Both the position numbers and the translations under genes were made by a program. Shown one piece after another: positions 26,066-34,569 of a DNA stretch of 64,000 nt; positions within the stretch are counted from its first letter, which is position 1; each line of letters begins with the position of its first letter. The notes below the pieces were generated by a model. It had not been told where the DNA came from. It made no database searches and saw nothing but the letters and a program-made list of their open reading frames with translations. The stretch is from Microterricola viridarii (lineage in GTDB: Bacteria > Actinomycetota > Actinomycetes > Actinomycetales > Microbacteriaceae): positions 620,001-684,000 of the forward strand of contig NZ_CP014145.1 of assembly GCF_001542775.1 (NCBI RefSeq). Direction: 5' to 3'.

Positions 26066-26098
26066 CCGGGCGCGTGCGCACTCGCTGTGCGCGCCCGG
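26066..26098. terminator. Hairpin after the decarboxylase gene
   Basis: CCGGGCGCG (26066-26074) pairs with its complement at 26090-26098, extended by G-U pairs into the loop. It begins 16 bases after the stop codon. Confidence 0.5.
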
Positions 26099-26157
26099 TA
26101 GACGGCAGGTACACCGTGGCTCTAGCGCTGGCGAGCACGCGCTGCCATGATCGCTCC

Positions 26158-27102
26158 ATGGCCACTCTCGTCAATGTAGACAATTTCGCCCTCGCCGAGA
26201 CCCACCGCATGATGCGGGACCTCCAAGCCAATGCCGGAGGCGTCAACAGCTTCCAGCACAATCGCGAGCCAGCCGCGATCGACAACCAGACCGTGATCCG
26301 ACTGAACCGCGACACGCTGTACAGCTTCGCGGTCGTCAACGTCAGCGCCGGCGCCACCCTGAGCATCCCGGAGCACGGCGAGCGGTACCTCTCCGCCATG
26401 GTCGTCAATGAGCACCACTACGTCGACGCGATCTTCCACGACGCCGGCCGCTACGAGCTCACCCAGGAGCAGTTCGGCACGCCGTACGTCGTGGTGGCGG
26501 TGCGCATCCTGGTCGACCCCGCCGACCCGGCGGATGTCGTGGCGGTCGCGGCACTGCAGGACCAGCTCGAGTTGGCTGCCACCGCGACGGCGCCCTTCGA
26601 GATGCCCGACTACGACACGACCAGCCTCGACGAGACGCGCACCGCGCTGCTCTCCCTGGCGCGCAATCTGAGCGACTTCGACCGCACGTTCGGCTCGAAG
26701 GAGGAGGTCGACCCCGTCCGCCACCTCATCGGAACCGCGGCCGGCTGGGGCGGGCTTCCCTCCGCTGAGGCGAGCTACATCGGCGTCGACCCGCGTCTGC
26801 CGGTGGGCGAGTATGAGTTGACGGTCGGCCAGGTGCCCGTCGACGGCTTCTGGTCCATCTCCGTTTACAACGCCGGCGGCTACTTCGAGCCGAACGAGCA
26901 GGGCGCGTACACGATCAACAACATCACCGGCGTGCCGAACGACGACGGCACCATCACGGTCCGCTTCGGCGACACCTCTCCCGGCGCGGTGAACGCGCTG
27001 CCGCTCACGGACGGCTGGAATTACCTGGTGAGGATGTACCGGCCGCGCGCGGAGATCCTCGACGGCGAGTGGGGTTTCCCGACGCTCAGCAGCCAGCACT
27101 GA
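26158..27102 (+). CDS. DUF1254/DUF1214 domain protein
   Basis: 314 residues, soluble, no signal peptide. Family features: VDNFALAETHRMM at the start, IDNQTVIRLNRDTLYSFAVVNVSAGATLSIPE (the DUF1254 core) and a C-terminal DUF1214 block with PVDGFWSISVYNAGGYFEPN, AYTINNITGVPNDDGTITVRFG and LPLTDGWNYLVRMYRPR. The biochemical function is unknown. CATGAT lies 6 bases before ATG 26158 and could be a poor -10 box. The gene stands alone between two hairpins, so it is probably a single transcript. Confidence 0.85.
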   Translation: MATLVNVDNFALAETHRMMRDLQANAGGVNSFQHNREPAAIDNQTVIRLNRDTLYSFAVVNVSAGATLSIPEHGERYLSAMVVNEHHYVDAIFHDAGRYELTQEQFGTPYVVVAVRILVDPADPADVVAVAALQDQLELAATATAPFEMPDYDTTSLDETRTALLSLARNLSDFDRTFGSKEEVDPVRHLIGTAAGWGGLPSAEASYIGVDPRLPVGEYELTVGQVPVDGFWSISVYNAGGYFEPNEQGAYTINNITGVPNDDGTITVRFGDTSPGAVNALPLTDGWNYLVRMYRPRAEILDGEWGFPTLSSQH

Positions 27103-27108
27103 AGATCG

Positions 27109-27156
27109 GGACCAGGGCGCCGTGGGTCCCTCTGCGGCCAAACGACGCCCTGGTCC
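27109..27156. terminator. Terminator between convergent DUF1254 and mrp genes
   Basis: GGACCAGGGCG (27109-27119) is perfectly complementary to 27146-27156, with a 26-base loop. It lies between two convergent genes and may serve both. Confidence 0.6.
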
Positions 27157-27183
27157 GGGAAGTGTGAGCCAAGAGGCCGCAGG

Positions 27184-28320
27184 CTAGGCGAAGCTGAGCG
27201 GCAGCGGCCGACCGGCCAGGCCGCGGCCCGTGCTGGCGAGGGCATCCGCGACGCCCAAGATGGCTGCGGCGGCCGCGTCATCCGGGTCGCTCAGCACGAT
27301 CGGCGAGCCGATGTCGCCGCCCTCGCGCAGCGGGATGCTGAGTGGGATGCGGGCCAACAGCGGCACGTCGAGCCGGCTGGCCACCTCGTCGCCACCGCCG
27401 GAGCCGAAGACTTCGAGCACCGTGCCGTCGGCCTGGGCCAGCCCGGCCATGTTCTCGATCACGCCGAATACGCTTTGCCCGGTCTGTCGGGCGACGACGC
27501 CGCTGCGCTCTGCCACGTCGGCGGCCGCCGGCTGCGGGGTGGTGACGACGAGCACCTCCGCGTGCGGTAACAGCTGGCCGATCGAGATGGCGACATCGCC
27601 GGTGCCGGGCGGCAGGTCCAGCAGAAGCACGTCGAGGTCGCCGAAGTAGACATCGGTCAGGAACTGGTTGATGGTGCGGTGCAGCATCGGGCCGCGCCAG
27701 GCGACGGCGGCAGAGGCATCGTCGAGGAACATGCCGATCGAGATCACCTTGACGCCGAACGCGACCGGCGGCAGGATCATCTCGCCGACGCGGGTCGGCT
27801 TCGTCCCCGTGAGCCCCAGCAGCCCGGGGATCGAGAAACCGTGCACGTCGGCGTCGAGCAGCCCGACGCGCAGCCCCCGCGCCGCGAGGGCGACGGCGAG
27901 GTTCGCGGTCAGCGTCGACTTGCCGACGCCGCCCTTGCCGCTCGTGACGGCGATGACCCGGGTGAGGGAGTCGGGCGTGAACGGCATGGCGCGCTTGCCC
28001 GTTCCCTGCAGCTTCGAGGTGAGTGCCTTGCGCTCCTCGACGCTCATGACGCTCATCCGCAGCTCGGCGTTGCCGGGGCCGACGACGCCCTCCAGGGCGG
28101 TGCGGGCGTCATCTTCGATGCGACGGGCGGCCGGGCAGCCGACGATCGTCAGCTTGATGACGGCGTGCGCGTGCCCGGCGTCGTCGAGCGAGACCTCGCC
28201 GACCATGTCGAGCTCGGTGATGGGGCGGCGGATCTCGGGGTCTATGACGCGGGCGAGCGCCTGCAGCAGAAGGTCCGTGTTGGCGGCCCCGGTGTTGCCG
28301 GCATTAGGGCTTGCCGACAC
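27184..28320 (-). CDS. mrp: Mrp/NBP35-family iron-sulfur cluster carrier ATPase
   Basis: 378 residues from GTG 28320. An N-terminal DUF59/MIP18-like domain (LLLQALARVIDPEIRRPITELDMVGEV and TIVGCPAARRIEDD, about residues 15-95) precedes the P-loop domain: deviant Walker A VTSGKGGVGKST, LLDADVHGFSIPGLLG, MFLDDASAAVAWRGPM and LLLDLPPGTGD. The C-terminal CxxC cluster motif of many Mrp proteins is not seen: after VIENMAG the sequence runs LAQADGTVLEVFGSGGG without cysteines. The start overlaps the DUF1003 stop by 17 bases and lacks a good Shine-Dalgarno, so coupling is likely. The start is the least certain part. Confidence 0.88.
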   Translation of the reverse strand: MSASPNAGNTGAANTDLLLQALARVIDPEIRRPITELDMVGEVSLDDAGHAHAVIKLTIVGCPAARRIEDDARTALEGVVGPGNAELRMSVMSVEERKALTSKLQGTGKRAMPFTPDSLTRVIAVTSGKGGVGKSTLTANLAVALAARGLRVGLLDADVHGFSIPGLLGLTGTKPTRVGEMILPPVAFGVKVISIGMFLDDASAAVAWRGPMLHRTINQFLTDVYFGDLDVLLLDLPPGTGDVAISIGQLLPHAEVLVVTTPQPAAADVAERSGVVARQTGQSVFGVIENMAGLAQADGTVLEVFGSGGGDEVASRLDVPLLARIPLSIPLREGGDIGSPIVLSDPDDAAAAAILGVADALASTGRGLAGRPLPLSFA

Positions 28321-28858
28321 TCGGGGCCCCGTTCTCGTACTCGGCCTTCGCCGCCGCCGACTCCCGCTCGTCCAACTGCTCAAGCAGGCTGCGCAGCTCG
28401 GCGCGGATGAAGTCCTTCGACGCCATGTCGGAGATGGACAGGCGCAGTGCCACCACCTCGCGGGCAAGGTACTCTGTGTCGGCGAGGTTGCGCTCCGCAC
28501 GCTGGCGGTCCTGCTCGATCTGCACGCGGTCGCGGTCGTCTTGGCGGTTCTGCGCGAGCAGGATCATCGGGGCGGCGTAGGAGGCCTGCAGCGAGAGGAT
28601 CAGGGTGAGCGCGGTGAAGCCGATCGCCGCGGAGTCGAAACGCCACTCCTCCGGGCCCCACGTGTTGAAACCGAGCCAGGCGACGCAGAACAGCGACAGC
28701 CCGAGCAGGAAGCCCGGCGTGCCCATGCCGCGGGCGATCGCCTCGGTGAACCGGCCGAAACGGTCGCGGCTGGCGGCTTTGTCGCGTGCCGAGATAGCGG
28801 GCCCGCGCAGCCCGCGCGGTGTGTCGAGGCGGATGTCGCTCTTGTTAGCTCGTGCCAT
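28304..28858 (-). CDS. DUF1003 family membrane protein
   Basis: 184 residues. It has the DUF1003 pattern: DRFGRFTEAIARGMGTPGFLLGLSLFCVAWLGFN (helix 1) and FTALTLILSLQASYAAPMILLAQNRQDDRDR (helix 2 and the conserved NRQxxRDR), followed by a long charged coiled coil to the C-terminus. Function unknown. ATG 28858 has GGAGG upstream and overlaps the CBS protein gene by 14 bases; its own end overlaps mrp. CBS protein, DUF1003 and mrp therefore form one tightly packed operon, an arrangement also found in mycobacteria (Rv1232c-Rv1229c region). Confidence 0.9.
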   Translation of the reverse strand: MARANKSDIRLDTPRGLRGPAISARDKAASRDRFGRFTEAIARGMGTPGFLLGLSLFCVAWLGFNTWGPEEWRFDSAAIGFTALTLILSLQASYAAPMILLAQNRQDDRDRVQIEQDRQRAERNLADTEYLAREVVALRLSISDMASKDFIRAELRSLLEQLDERESAAAKAEYENGAPSVGKP

Positions 28859-30197
28859 TGCCGGTCCTCCGCCCCGCGGTCTCATCCCGGATCAGCGGGA
28901 TGCTGCCGGTCTCCTGTTGCGCGCGAGCCGCAGCACGCGCGGCGATATCGTCATCGTCGTCGGGATGACTTCGCCAGTCGGCTGGCAGAAGATAGTCGAG
29001 AACATCGTCAATTGTCACCACCCCGACAAGTCGGTGGTGCTCGTCGACGACGGGAACAGAGACCAGGTCGTAGCTGGCCAGGATGCGGCTGACTTCGGCC
29101 GCTGAGGTGTTCGCCGTCACCGGCTCCAGACCCTGGTCGAGCAGGGTGCCGAGGCGCTCGTGCGGCGGGTAGCGCAGCATCCGCTGGAAGTGCACCATGC
29201 CGAGGAAGCGGCCGGTCGGCGGCTCGTAAGGCGGCAGGGTGACGCAGATCGCGGCGCCGAGCGCCGGCGCGAGGTCGTGCCGGCGGATCAGCGCCAGGCC
29301 CTCTGCGACGGTGGCGTCGGCGGAGACGATGATGGGCTCCGGCGTCATCAGGCCGCCGGCGGTGTCTGGGGCGTAGGAGAGCAGGAAGCGCACGTCGTCT
29401 GCTTCCTCCGGCTCCATCAGATCGAGCAGCTGCTCGCCGCGCCCCTCCGGCAGCTGCGCGATGAGGTCGGCCGCGTCATCCGGCTGCATGTGGTCGAGCA
29501 CGTCGGCAGCACGGGCATCGCCGAGGCTGGCGAGGATGCCGATCTGCTCGACCTCCGGCATCTCCTCGAGCACGTCGGCGAGGCGGTCGTCGGAGAGCTC
29601 CCCGGCAACCTCGAACATGCGCTCGGTGGGCAGGTCGAGCAACGTCGAGGCCAGGTCGGCCGGGTTCAGCTCGGAGAAGGTGGCGATGAGGTGCTCGGCG
29701 GACTGCGCCTCACCGGCGGTGACTGTCTCGCGCACGTCTGACCAGTTCGCGAAGACCGTCTGGCCCTTGGCGAAGGGGGAGGGGCTCGTCTTGGGGCGGC
29801 GCACGAAGAGCTGGCTGATCGCCCACTCGCTCTGGTCCTGGCCCTGCTCCTCGATGGCGACGTCCTCGATGGTCGCCTCGCCGGAGCCGTCGACGAAGCT
29901 CACCTTGCGGCCGAGCATCTCGGCGATCACGCGCACTTCGCCGCCGCGCTGCTCGAAGCGACGCACGTTGATGAGCCCGTCGGTGATGATCTGGCCGCTG
30001 CCGATGCTGGTCACGCGGCCGATCGACATGAAGACGCGGCGCCGACCGGGGATTTCCACGATCAGGCCGACAACACGGGGCGGGTCCGATTTGCGGTAGA
30101 CAACCAGAACGTCGCGCACCTTGCCCACGCGGTCGCCCGCGGGGTCGAAGACGGTGCACCCTGCCAGACGGGCGACGAAGACTCTGTTGGCACTCAC
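28845..30197 (-). CDS. PRC-barrel / MgtE N-domain / CBS protein without membrane channel
   Basis: 450 residues. An N-terminal PRC-barrel-like part (about 1-110: LAGCTVFDPAGDRVGKVRDVLV) leads into an MgtE N-domain of helical repeats (about 165-300: ELNPADLASTLLDLPTERMFEVAGELSDDRLADVLEEMPE) and then paired CBS domains (GGLMTPEPIIVSADATV to SVPVVDEHHRLVGVVTIDDVLDYLL). The transmembrane pore of true MgtE channels is absent, so the name magnesium transporter would be misleading. It is more likely a cytosolic magnesium or nucleotide sensor. A TAGATT box 6 bases upstream supports GTG 30197. Confidence 0.88.
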   Translation of the reverse strand: MSANRVFVARLAGCTVFDPAGDRVGKVRDVLVVYRKSDPPRVVGLIVEIPGRRRVFMSIGRVTSIGSGQIITDGLINVRRFEQRGGEVRVIAEMLGRKVSFVDGSGEATIEDVAIEEQGQDQSEWAISQLFVRRPKTSPSPFAKGQTVFANWSDVRETVTAGEAQSAEHLIATFSELNPADLASTLLDLPTERMFEVAGELSDDRLADVLEEMPEVEQIGILASLGDARAADVLDHMQPDDAADLIAQLPEGRGEQLLDLMEPEEADDVRFLLSYAPDTAGGLMTPEPIIVSADATVAEGLALIRRHDLAPALGAAICVTLPPYEPPTGRFLGMVHFQRMLRYPPHERLGTLLDQGLEPVTANTSAAEVSRILASYDLVSVPVVDEHHRLVGVVTIDDVLDYLLPADWRSHPDDDDDIAARAAARAQQETGSIPLIRDETAGRRTGNGTS

Positions 30198-30203
30198 CCT
30201 TCA

Positions 30204-30209
30204 AATCTA
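30204..30209 (-). promoter_or_regulatory. -10 box TAGATT of the CBS-DUF1003-mrp operon
   Basis: On the minus strand TAGATT ends 6 bases before GTG 30197. It faces the stress-protein -10 box at 30241 across 31 bases. Confidence 0.5.
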
Positions 30210-30240
30210 GGCCACTCACACCGTTTTCAGGCCCACATGG

Positions 30241-30246
30241 GAGAAT
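30241..30246 (+). promoter_or_regulatory. -10 box GAGAAT of the stress-protein gene
   Basis: GAGAAT ends 6 bases before ATG 30253. Confidence 0.45.
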
Positions 30247-30252
30247 GGCTGC

Positions 30253-30816
30253 ATGAGTGCCCAGAACCCCTACGCCGCCCGCAATGCCGGTCGATTCCCG
30301 GCTTTGCCCCAGGGAGAGGCTGTGGAGAGCTACGCCAGCTACGCCGACGCGCAGCGCGCCGTCGACGTCCTCGCGCGCGCCGACTTCCCGGTGAAGCAGC
30401 TGGCGATCATCGGCAACGACCTGAAGAGCGTCGAACTGGTGACGGGCAAAATGAGCTACGGCCGCGCGGCGCTCGGCGGCGCGGCATCCGGCGCCTGGCT
30501 CGGAATCTTCCTCGGCTTGATCCTGTTCATCTTCGCGCCGAGCGGGGCGAGCATGCCCCTGATCTTCGCGGCGCTGCTGATCGGTGCCGGGTTCGGCATG
30601 CTGTTTGGCATCGTCAGCTACTCGGTCAAGCGCAAGCGCCGCGACTTCAGCTCGGTGATGCAGCTGATCGCCGTCAGCTACACGGTGCAGGCTCCGAGCG
30701 AGCTGGTGCACAAGGCACGCAACGTGTTGCGCGGCGAGACGGTGCCTGCGGCGGCGGATGCCGCTGATCAGACGCCTCCGGCCCCGCCCGCGCCGCCAGC
30801 ACCGCCCGCCGCCTAG
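30253..30816 (+). CDS. General stress protein 17M (YflT)-like membrane protein
   Basis: 187 residues. The first part (VESYASYADAQRAVDVLARADFPVKQLAIIGNDLKSVE, about 25-62) matches the YflT/GSP17M domain. It is followed by two hydrophobic segments (LGGAASGAWLGIFLGLILFIFAP and SMPLIFAALLIGAGFGMLFGIVSY) and the conserved KRKRRDFSSVMQLIAVSYTV. The C-terminus is an Ala/Pro tail. Homologues are sigma-B-controlled in Bacillus; function is unknown. It is divergent from the CBS operon. Confidence 0.85.
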   Translation: MSAQNPYAARNAGRFPALPQGEAVESYASYADAQRAVDVLARADFPVKQLAIIGNDLKSVELVTGKMSYGRAALGGAASGAWLGIFLGLILFIFAPSGASMPLIFAALLIGAGFGMLFGIVSYSVKRKRRDFSSVMQLIAVSYTVQAPSELVHKARNVLRGETVPAAADAADQTPPAPPAPPAPPAA

Positions 30817-30924
30817 GACGGCGCTGCCAACAACCGCTGAGCACGGAGCACGATCAGCGCGCCTGGTCATGGGCGCACAGTAGTGGGCGCCTGGGCGCCT
30901 GCGTGGGTTACTCGGTTTCGACAG

Positions 30925-31069
30925 GCTCAACCAGCGGGGCGTGCTCGACCAGTGGGGCGCGCTCGACCGGCGGGGCGCGCTCGACCGGCGGGGCGTGCTC
31001 AACCAGCGGGGCGTGCTCAACCAGCGGGGCGCGCTCGACCGGCGGGTGCATGCTCGACCAGCGGTTGGG
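30925..31069. repeat. 18-base minisatellite, eight units
   Basis: Units begin at 30925, 30943, 30961, 30979, 30997, 31015, 31033 and 31052. The consensus is GCTCRACCRGCGGGGCGY, with A/G and C/T alternation at fixed positions. Unit 7 has one extra base. The first unit is also the right half of the dispersed repeat at 30916-30938, so the array probably grew from it. Confidence 0.9.
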
Positions 31070-31133
31070 CTGAGTGCTGCCCTCTTCGGCATCCGGCCTC
31101 CGCGCCAAAGAATTCAGCAGGTACGGACCAGTT

Positions 31134-31149
31134 GTAACAGTTATGTTAC
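31134..31149. promoter_or_regulatory. Palindrome upstream of the amino-sugar operon
   Basis: GTAACAGTTATGTTAC has GTAAC/GTTAC arms in one of the few AT-rich stretches of the window. A second inverted pair, CACTGT/ACAGTG (31170-31175 and 31183-31188), follows between the -35-like TTGACA and the operator. Either could bind an activator. Confidence 0.35.
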
Positions 31150-31205
31150 CGATCTCGTCACTTCCTTGACACTGTGCACTGAACAGTGGGAGTCTCCTCA
31201 ACACA

Positions 31206-31221
31206 ACTGGTATAGACCACT
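31206..31221 (+). promoter_or_regulatory. DasR/NagR-type (dre) operator
   Basis: ACTGGTATAGACCACT differs at two positions from the known dre consensus AGTGGTCTAGACCACT bound by GntR/HutC amino-sugar repressors. It overlaps an extended -10-like TGGTATAGA (31208-31216) and lies 2 bases before the Shine-Dalgarno GGAGGA (31224-31229). The UTRA-type regulator encoded in the same operon is the obvious ligand. Confidence 0.8.
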
Positions 31222-31232
31222 TTGGAGGAAGA

Positions 31233-32561
31233 ATGCTGAAGAGACGCATCAGCGCAATCGGAGCAGTATTCGTGTCGGCAGCGTTGCTGGCCGGATGCTC
31301 GGCCGCCGGCGCGGGAGCCGGCGAAGACGGAGACGGAAAGGGCACCATCAAGATGGTGTCCTGGCCCGGCCCGGAGGGCGACGCGATGAGCAAGGTCGTC
31401 GACGCCTACAACGCAGGCCAGGGCAAGAAGGACGGTGTCACGGTCGACATGGTCCTGCTCTCCCGCCAGGACACCTTCTCGAAGGAGACGGCGCTGATGG
31501 CGTCGAAGTCCAGCGACATGGACATCTACTGGACCGCGTCGTACAACGTGGGCCAGTACTCGCCCTCACTGGAGCCGCTGGACGGCATCGACACCTCGAA
31601 CTACTTCCAGGTTGCCGTGGACGGGCTCAGCTACGAGGGCTCGCTGTACGCGCTTCCGCTCGATGTGAGCAACCACTTCCTGCTCTACCGCACCGACCTC
31701 ATCGAGCACCTCCTCACCGACGAGACCGCACGGGCCGACTACGCGAGGATCAGCGCCGCCGTGCTGGGTGAGGCCCGCGAGCCGAAGGACCCGAACGAGT
31801 GGGACCTCGAGGACTACAAGGCGATGGCCGCGTACTTCTCCGAGGCTGAGAACCCCGCGTCCCCGACCGAGTACGGCACCATCCTGCAGGCCAAGAACCT
31901 GCTGTACAACACGATGATCTGGGATGACGTGCTCTGGGGCTACGGCGGAGGCTGGGCCGAGGATGGCACCGCCACCCTCGACACTGAGGCCGCAACCAAG
32001 GCCGTCGAACTGTACGCCGACATCTACACGAACAAGTGGACATCGCCGGACAGCGCTCAGGCAGAGTTCCCCGAGACCCAGGCTGCCCTGCAGTCCGGCA
32101 GCGTCGCATTCGCCCTGCAGTGGTCGGCGGCCTTCGCGTCGCTGAACGACCCCGCGCAGTCGCCGGATGTCGCGGGCAAGATCGGCATCGCGAACGTTCC
32201 GGGCGGCAAGTCGCACGTGCACGCGCTCTCTGTCTCGCTGAACAAGTACAGCAAGAACAAGGCTGCGGCCACGACCTGGCTGGACTACCTGGCCACCCCC
32301 GAGGCCATGACCCTCTACGCCGAGGCCGGCGGAATCCCCGCCATGCCCGCAGTGCTCGAAGCCAACACCGACATCAACCCTGCGTTCGCCCAGGTCTCCA
32401 GCACCATCGCAAGCGGCTACTCGGTTCCCGTGTTCCCGCAGACGTTCCAGGCCTACAGCAAGATCGCTGAAGACCTGAGCGGCGCATGGGTCGGCCAGAC
32501 CCCGGCCGCCGAGGCGCTCGCCACGGCCAACGCCAACCTGCAGGAACTGCTCGACCAGTAG
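31233..32561 (+). CDS. Sugar ABC transporter substrate-binding lipoprotein
   Basis: 442 residues. A lipoprotein signal peptide with lipobox LLAGC (Cys22) is followed by an Asp/Gly-rich linker and a family-1 solute-binding fold (IKMVSWPGPEGDAMSKVVDAYN; LYALPLDVSNHFLLYRTDLI; QSGSVAFALQWSAAFASLND). It captures a sugar outside the membrane for the two downstream permeases. The operon also encodes a ROK kinase and NanE, and the promoter has a dre operator, so the ligand is probably an N-acetylated amino sugar (ManNAc, GlcNAc oligomer or a sialic acid derivative); this is an inference. A strong GGAGGA Shine-Dalgarno precedes ATG 31233. A 14-bp hairpin follows the gene. Confidence 0.9.
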   Translation: MLKRRISAIGAVFVSAALLAGCSAAGAGAGEDGDGKGTIKMVSWPGPEGDAMSKVVDAYNAGQGKKDGVTVDMVLLSRQDTFSKETALMASKSSDMDIYWTASYNVGQYSPSLEPLDGIDTSNYFQVAVDGLSYEGSLYALPLDVSNHFLLYRTDLIEHLLTDETARADYARISAAVLGEAREPKDPNEWDLEDYKAMAAYFSEAENPASPTEYGTILQAKNLLYNTMIWDDVLWGYGGGWAEDGTATLDTEAATKAVELYADIYTNKWTSPDSAQAEFPETQAALQSGSVAFALQWSAAFASLNDPAQSPDVAGKIGIANVPGGKSHVHALSVSLNKYSKNKAAATTWLDYLATPEAMTLYAEAGGIPAMPAVLEANTDINPAFAQVSSTIASGYSVPVFPQTFQAYSKIAEDLSGAWVGQTPAAEALATANANLQELLDQ

Positions 32562-32577
32562 TCACGCCGCTTCACCT

Positions 32578-32609
32578 CTGCCGGGCGCGGCCATCGCCGC
32601 GCCCGGCAG
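32578..32609 (+). terminator. Intercistronic hairpin between binding protein and permeases
   Basis: Arms 32578-32591 and 32596-32609 form a perfect 14-bp stem with a CATC tetraloop. Such hairpins after binding-protein genes usually protect the upstream mRNA or stop part of the transcripts, giving more binding protein than permease. Confidence 0.65.
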
Positions 32610-32644
32610 ACCCACTCGTCGCCAACAAGAAGAAGGTGAAAGTC

Positions 32645-33604
32645 GTGGCTCAGACCACCGCACGACGCACGCCCACCGCCCCACCCGCGAGCCCACCGCC
32701 GCCCTCGCCCACCCCCTCGCCCGCTCGAACCGCCAGGATCAAGCACCTGCTTGCCGCGACGACGCTGAGCCTGCCGCTCATCCTGTTCGCCCTGGTCTTC
32801 GTGGCGTACCCGCTGATCTCTGGTGGCGCCACGGCGTTCCAGTCCAAGACCCTGCTGAACCCGGATGCCGCGTTCAACGGCATCGACAACTTCATCGCGT
32901 TGTTCAAGAACGAAGCCTTCGCGAAGGCCGCCGGCTTCACCGTGCTGTTCTCCGCCGTCGTGGTGTGCCTCGAGATGGTGCTGGGCTTCGGGCTCGCACT
33001 GCTGATGAATCGGGCCTTCCCGGGCAAGAAGCTCTTCTTCACGCTGATCCTGCTGCCGATCATGGTGGCACCCGCGCTTCTCGGCATCATGTTCCGCCTG
33101 CTCCTGAACGGAGACATCGGCGCGATCCCGGCCCTCCTCGACACCATGGGGATGAGCGTCTCGCTGTTCTCGCCCGACAGCGTCATCCCGCTGCTGATCG
33201 TCTTGGACGTGCTGCAGTGGACCCCGTTCACGTTCCTGATCATCTACGCGGGACTGCAATCGTTCCCGAAGGAACTGCTCGAAGCCTCAGCCATGGACGG
33301 GGCCGGATTCTTCCGCTCGCTCTGGCTGATCATCGTCCCGGTGCTGAAGCCCGTTCTGTTTGCGGCGTTCTTCCTTCGCGCCATCGACGCCCTCAGAACC
33401 TTCGACGTCATCTACGTGCTGACAGCGGGTGGGCCGGGAACGAGCACCACCACGCTGAGCATCTACATCTACAAGGCCGCGTTCGAGGCCGGTGATTTCG
33501 GGAAGGCCGCAGCGGCATCGCTCGTCGTGCTGATCTGCCTCCTGCCGTTCATCCCGGCAATCGTCAAACGGATCGCCTCGACCGAAAGTGCTGGCAAGAA
33601 ATGA
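32645..33604 (+). CDS. Sugar ABC transporter permease 1 (MalF-like)
   Basis: 319 residues with about six membrane helices after a Thr/Pro-rich N-terminal extension (about residues 1-27). The permease EAA loop is seen as ELLEASAMDGAGFFRSLWLIIVP, where it contacts the ATPase. RTFDVIYVLTAGGPGTSTTTLSIYIYKAAFE is typical of the MalF/UgpA branch. GTG 32645 has AGAAGG 8 bases upstream. Its stop overlaps the second permease start (ATGA). No ATPase gene is in the operon. Confidence 0.9.
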   Translation: MAQTTARRTPTAPPASPPPPSPTPSPARTARIKHLLAATTLSLPLILFALVFVAYPLISGGATAFQSKTLLNPDAAFNGIDNFIALFKNEAFAKAAGFTVLFSAVVVCLEMVLGFGLALLMNRAFPGKKLFFTLILLPIMVAPALLGIMFRLLLNGDIGAIPALLDTMGMSVSLFSPDSVIPLLIVLDVLQWTPFTFLIIYAGLQSFPKELLEASAMDGAGFFRSLWLIIVPVLKPVLFAAFFLRAIDALRTFDVIYVLTAGGPGTSTTTLSIYIYKAAFEAGDFGKAAAASLVVLICLLPFIPAIVKRIASTESAGKK

Positions 33605-34539
33605 GCATCGCCACCCCCACGACGTCGGATCACGCCACCGACGCCACCAGACTCTTGCTGCGCGCCGAGACGCGCAGCTCCAAGCGGGCCGAACGGCGGG
33701 CCGAGCGCGACGCGATGCACGGCAAGCGCAGCCTGTGGCTGTACACGGCGGCCGTCGCCGCCATCGCCATCATCATCAACACCCCGCTGTTCAACGCGAT
33801 CCTAGTCAGCTTCAAGCCTGACGGTGAGATCGCCAAGAACCCGCTCGCGCTGCCGACGAGCCCGACGCTCGACCACTACGCGAACGTTCTCTACGCCTCC
33901 GGCTACGACTTCCCGAGGTTCTTCATGAACTCGGCGATGATCTCGATCGGCACCGTGCTCCTCGTCCTCGCGATCGCGGTGCCCGGCACCTACGCGATCG
34001 TGCGGATGCGGTTCGGCGGCCGGTGGATCATCGACGGCGCGTCCGGGCTGCGCCTGCTACCAGCCATCTTCTTCGTCGTGCCGTTCTTCGTCATGTTCTC
34101 GAACATGGGCCTGTCCGACACGATTCTCGGCCTCATCGTCGCCAACACGTTCCTCAACCTGCCGCTCGCGATCATCCTGCTCGCCTCCGGGCTGCGCGAC
34201 ATCCCGCTCGAAATGGAGGAGGCGGCCTCGATTGATGGCGCAGGGGTGTTCCGCACCCTGTCCAGCATCGTGCTGCCGATGCTCGCCCCCACGATCGTCG
34301 CGGTCTCGGTGCTGGTCTTCATCTTCAGCTGGAACGACTACCTCTTCGCGCTCGTGCTCTCGACGTCGAACGCGACGCCGGTCACCCTCGGAGCCTCGAA
34401 CTTCGTCACCAGCACGGGAATCCGCTGGGGCGACATCTCCGCCGCCTCCTTCCTCTCGACGCTCCCGCCGCTGCTGTTCGCGGTCTTCGCTCAGCGCTAC
34501 CTGGTCAGCGGGCTGTCTGCCGGTGCGGTGAAAGGTTGA
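33601..34539 (+). CDS. Sugar ABC transporter permease 2 (MalG-like)
   Basis: 312 residues, six helices. The EAA motif is EMEEAASIDGAGVFRTLSSIVLPMLAP; VFIFSWNDYLFALVLS and the terminal YLVSGLSAGAVKG are MalG-branch hallmarks. It pairs with the preceding permease, with which its start overlaps by 4 bases. The charged N-terminal 40 residues (KRAERRAERDAMHGK) are cytosolic. Confidence 0.92.
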   Translation: MSIATPTTSDHATDATRLLLRAETRSSKRAERRAERDAMHGKRSLWLYTAAVAAIAIIINTPLFNAILVSFKPDGEIAKNPLALPTSPTLDHYANVLYASGYDFPRFFMNSAMISIGTVLLVLAIAVPGTYAIVRMRFGGRWIIDGASGLRLLPAIFFVVPFFVMFSNMGLSDTILGLIVANTFLNLPLAIILLASGLRDIPLEMEEAASIDGAGVFRTLSSIVLPMLAPTIVAVSVLVFIFSWNDYLFALVLSTSNATPVTLGASNFVTSTGIRWGDISAASFLSTLPPLLFAVFAQRYLVSGLSAGAVKG

Positions 34540-34555
34540 TGGGCATGTCTCTCAC

Positions 34556-34561
34556 TAGAGT
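34556..34561 (+). promoter_or_regulatory. Possible internal promoter (-10 TAGAGT) before the GntR regulator
   Basis: TAGAGT ends 8 bases before ATG 34570, in the 30-base gap after permease 2. It would let the regulator and the downstream kinase/epimerase genes be made independently of the operon promoter. Confidence 0.35.
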
Positions 34562-34569
34562 GGGCGCCC

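Larger units (their letters stand above)
30817..31232. other. 416-base gene-free region: repeat, minisatellite and nan promoter
   Basis: No credible gene. It holds, in order, a dispersed-repeat copy (30916-30938), eight 18-base tandem units (30925-31069), an AT-richer stretch with the palindrome GTAACAGTTATGTTAC (31134-31149), a TTGACA box (31166-31171) and the amino-sugar operator (31206-31221). Confidence 0.8.

Noticed and set aside
30925..31069. CRISPR array
   Set aside because: Units are contiguous with no spacers, are only 18 bases long, and no cas gene is near.
30908..31393. Frames through the minisatellite that encode repeats such as PPVERAPLVEHA
   Set aside because: The peptide repeat arises only because the unit is 18 bases (six codons). 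The frames run into the promoter and the lipoprotein gene and have no start signal.
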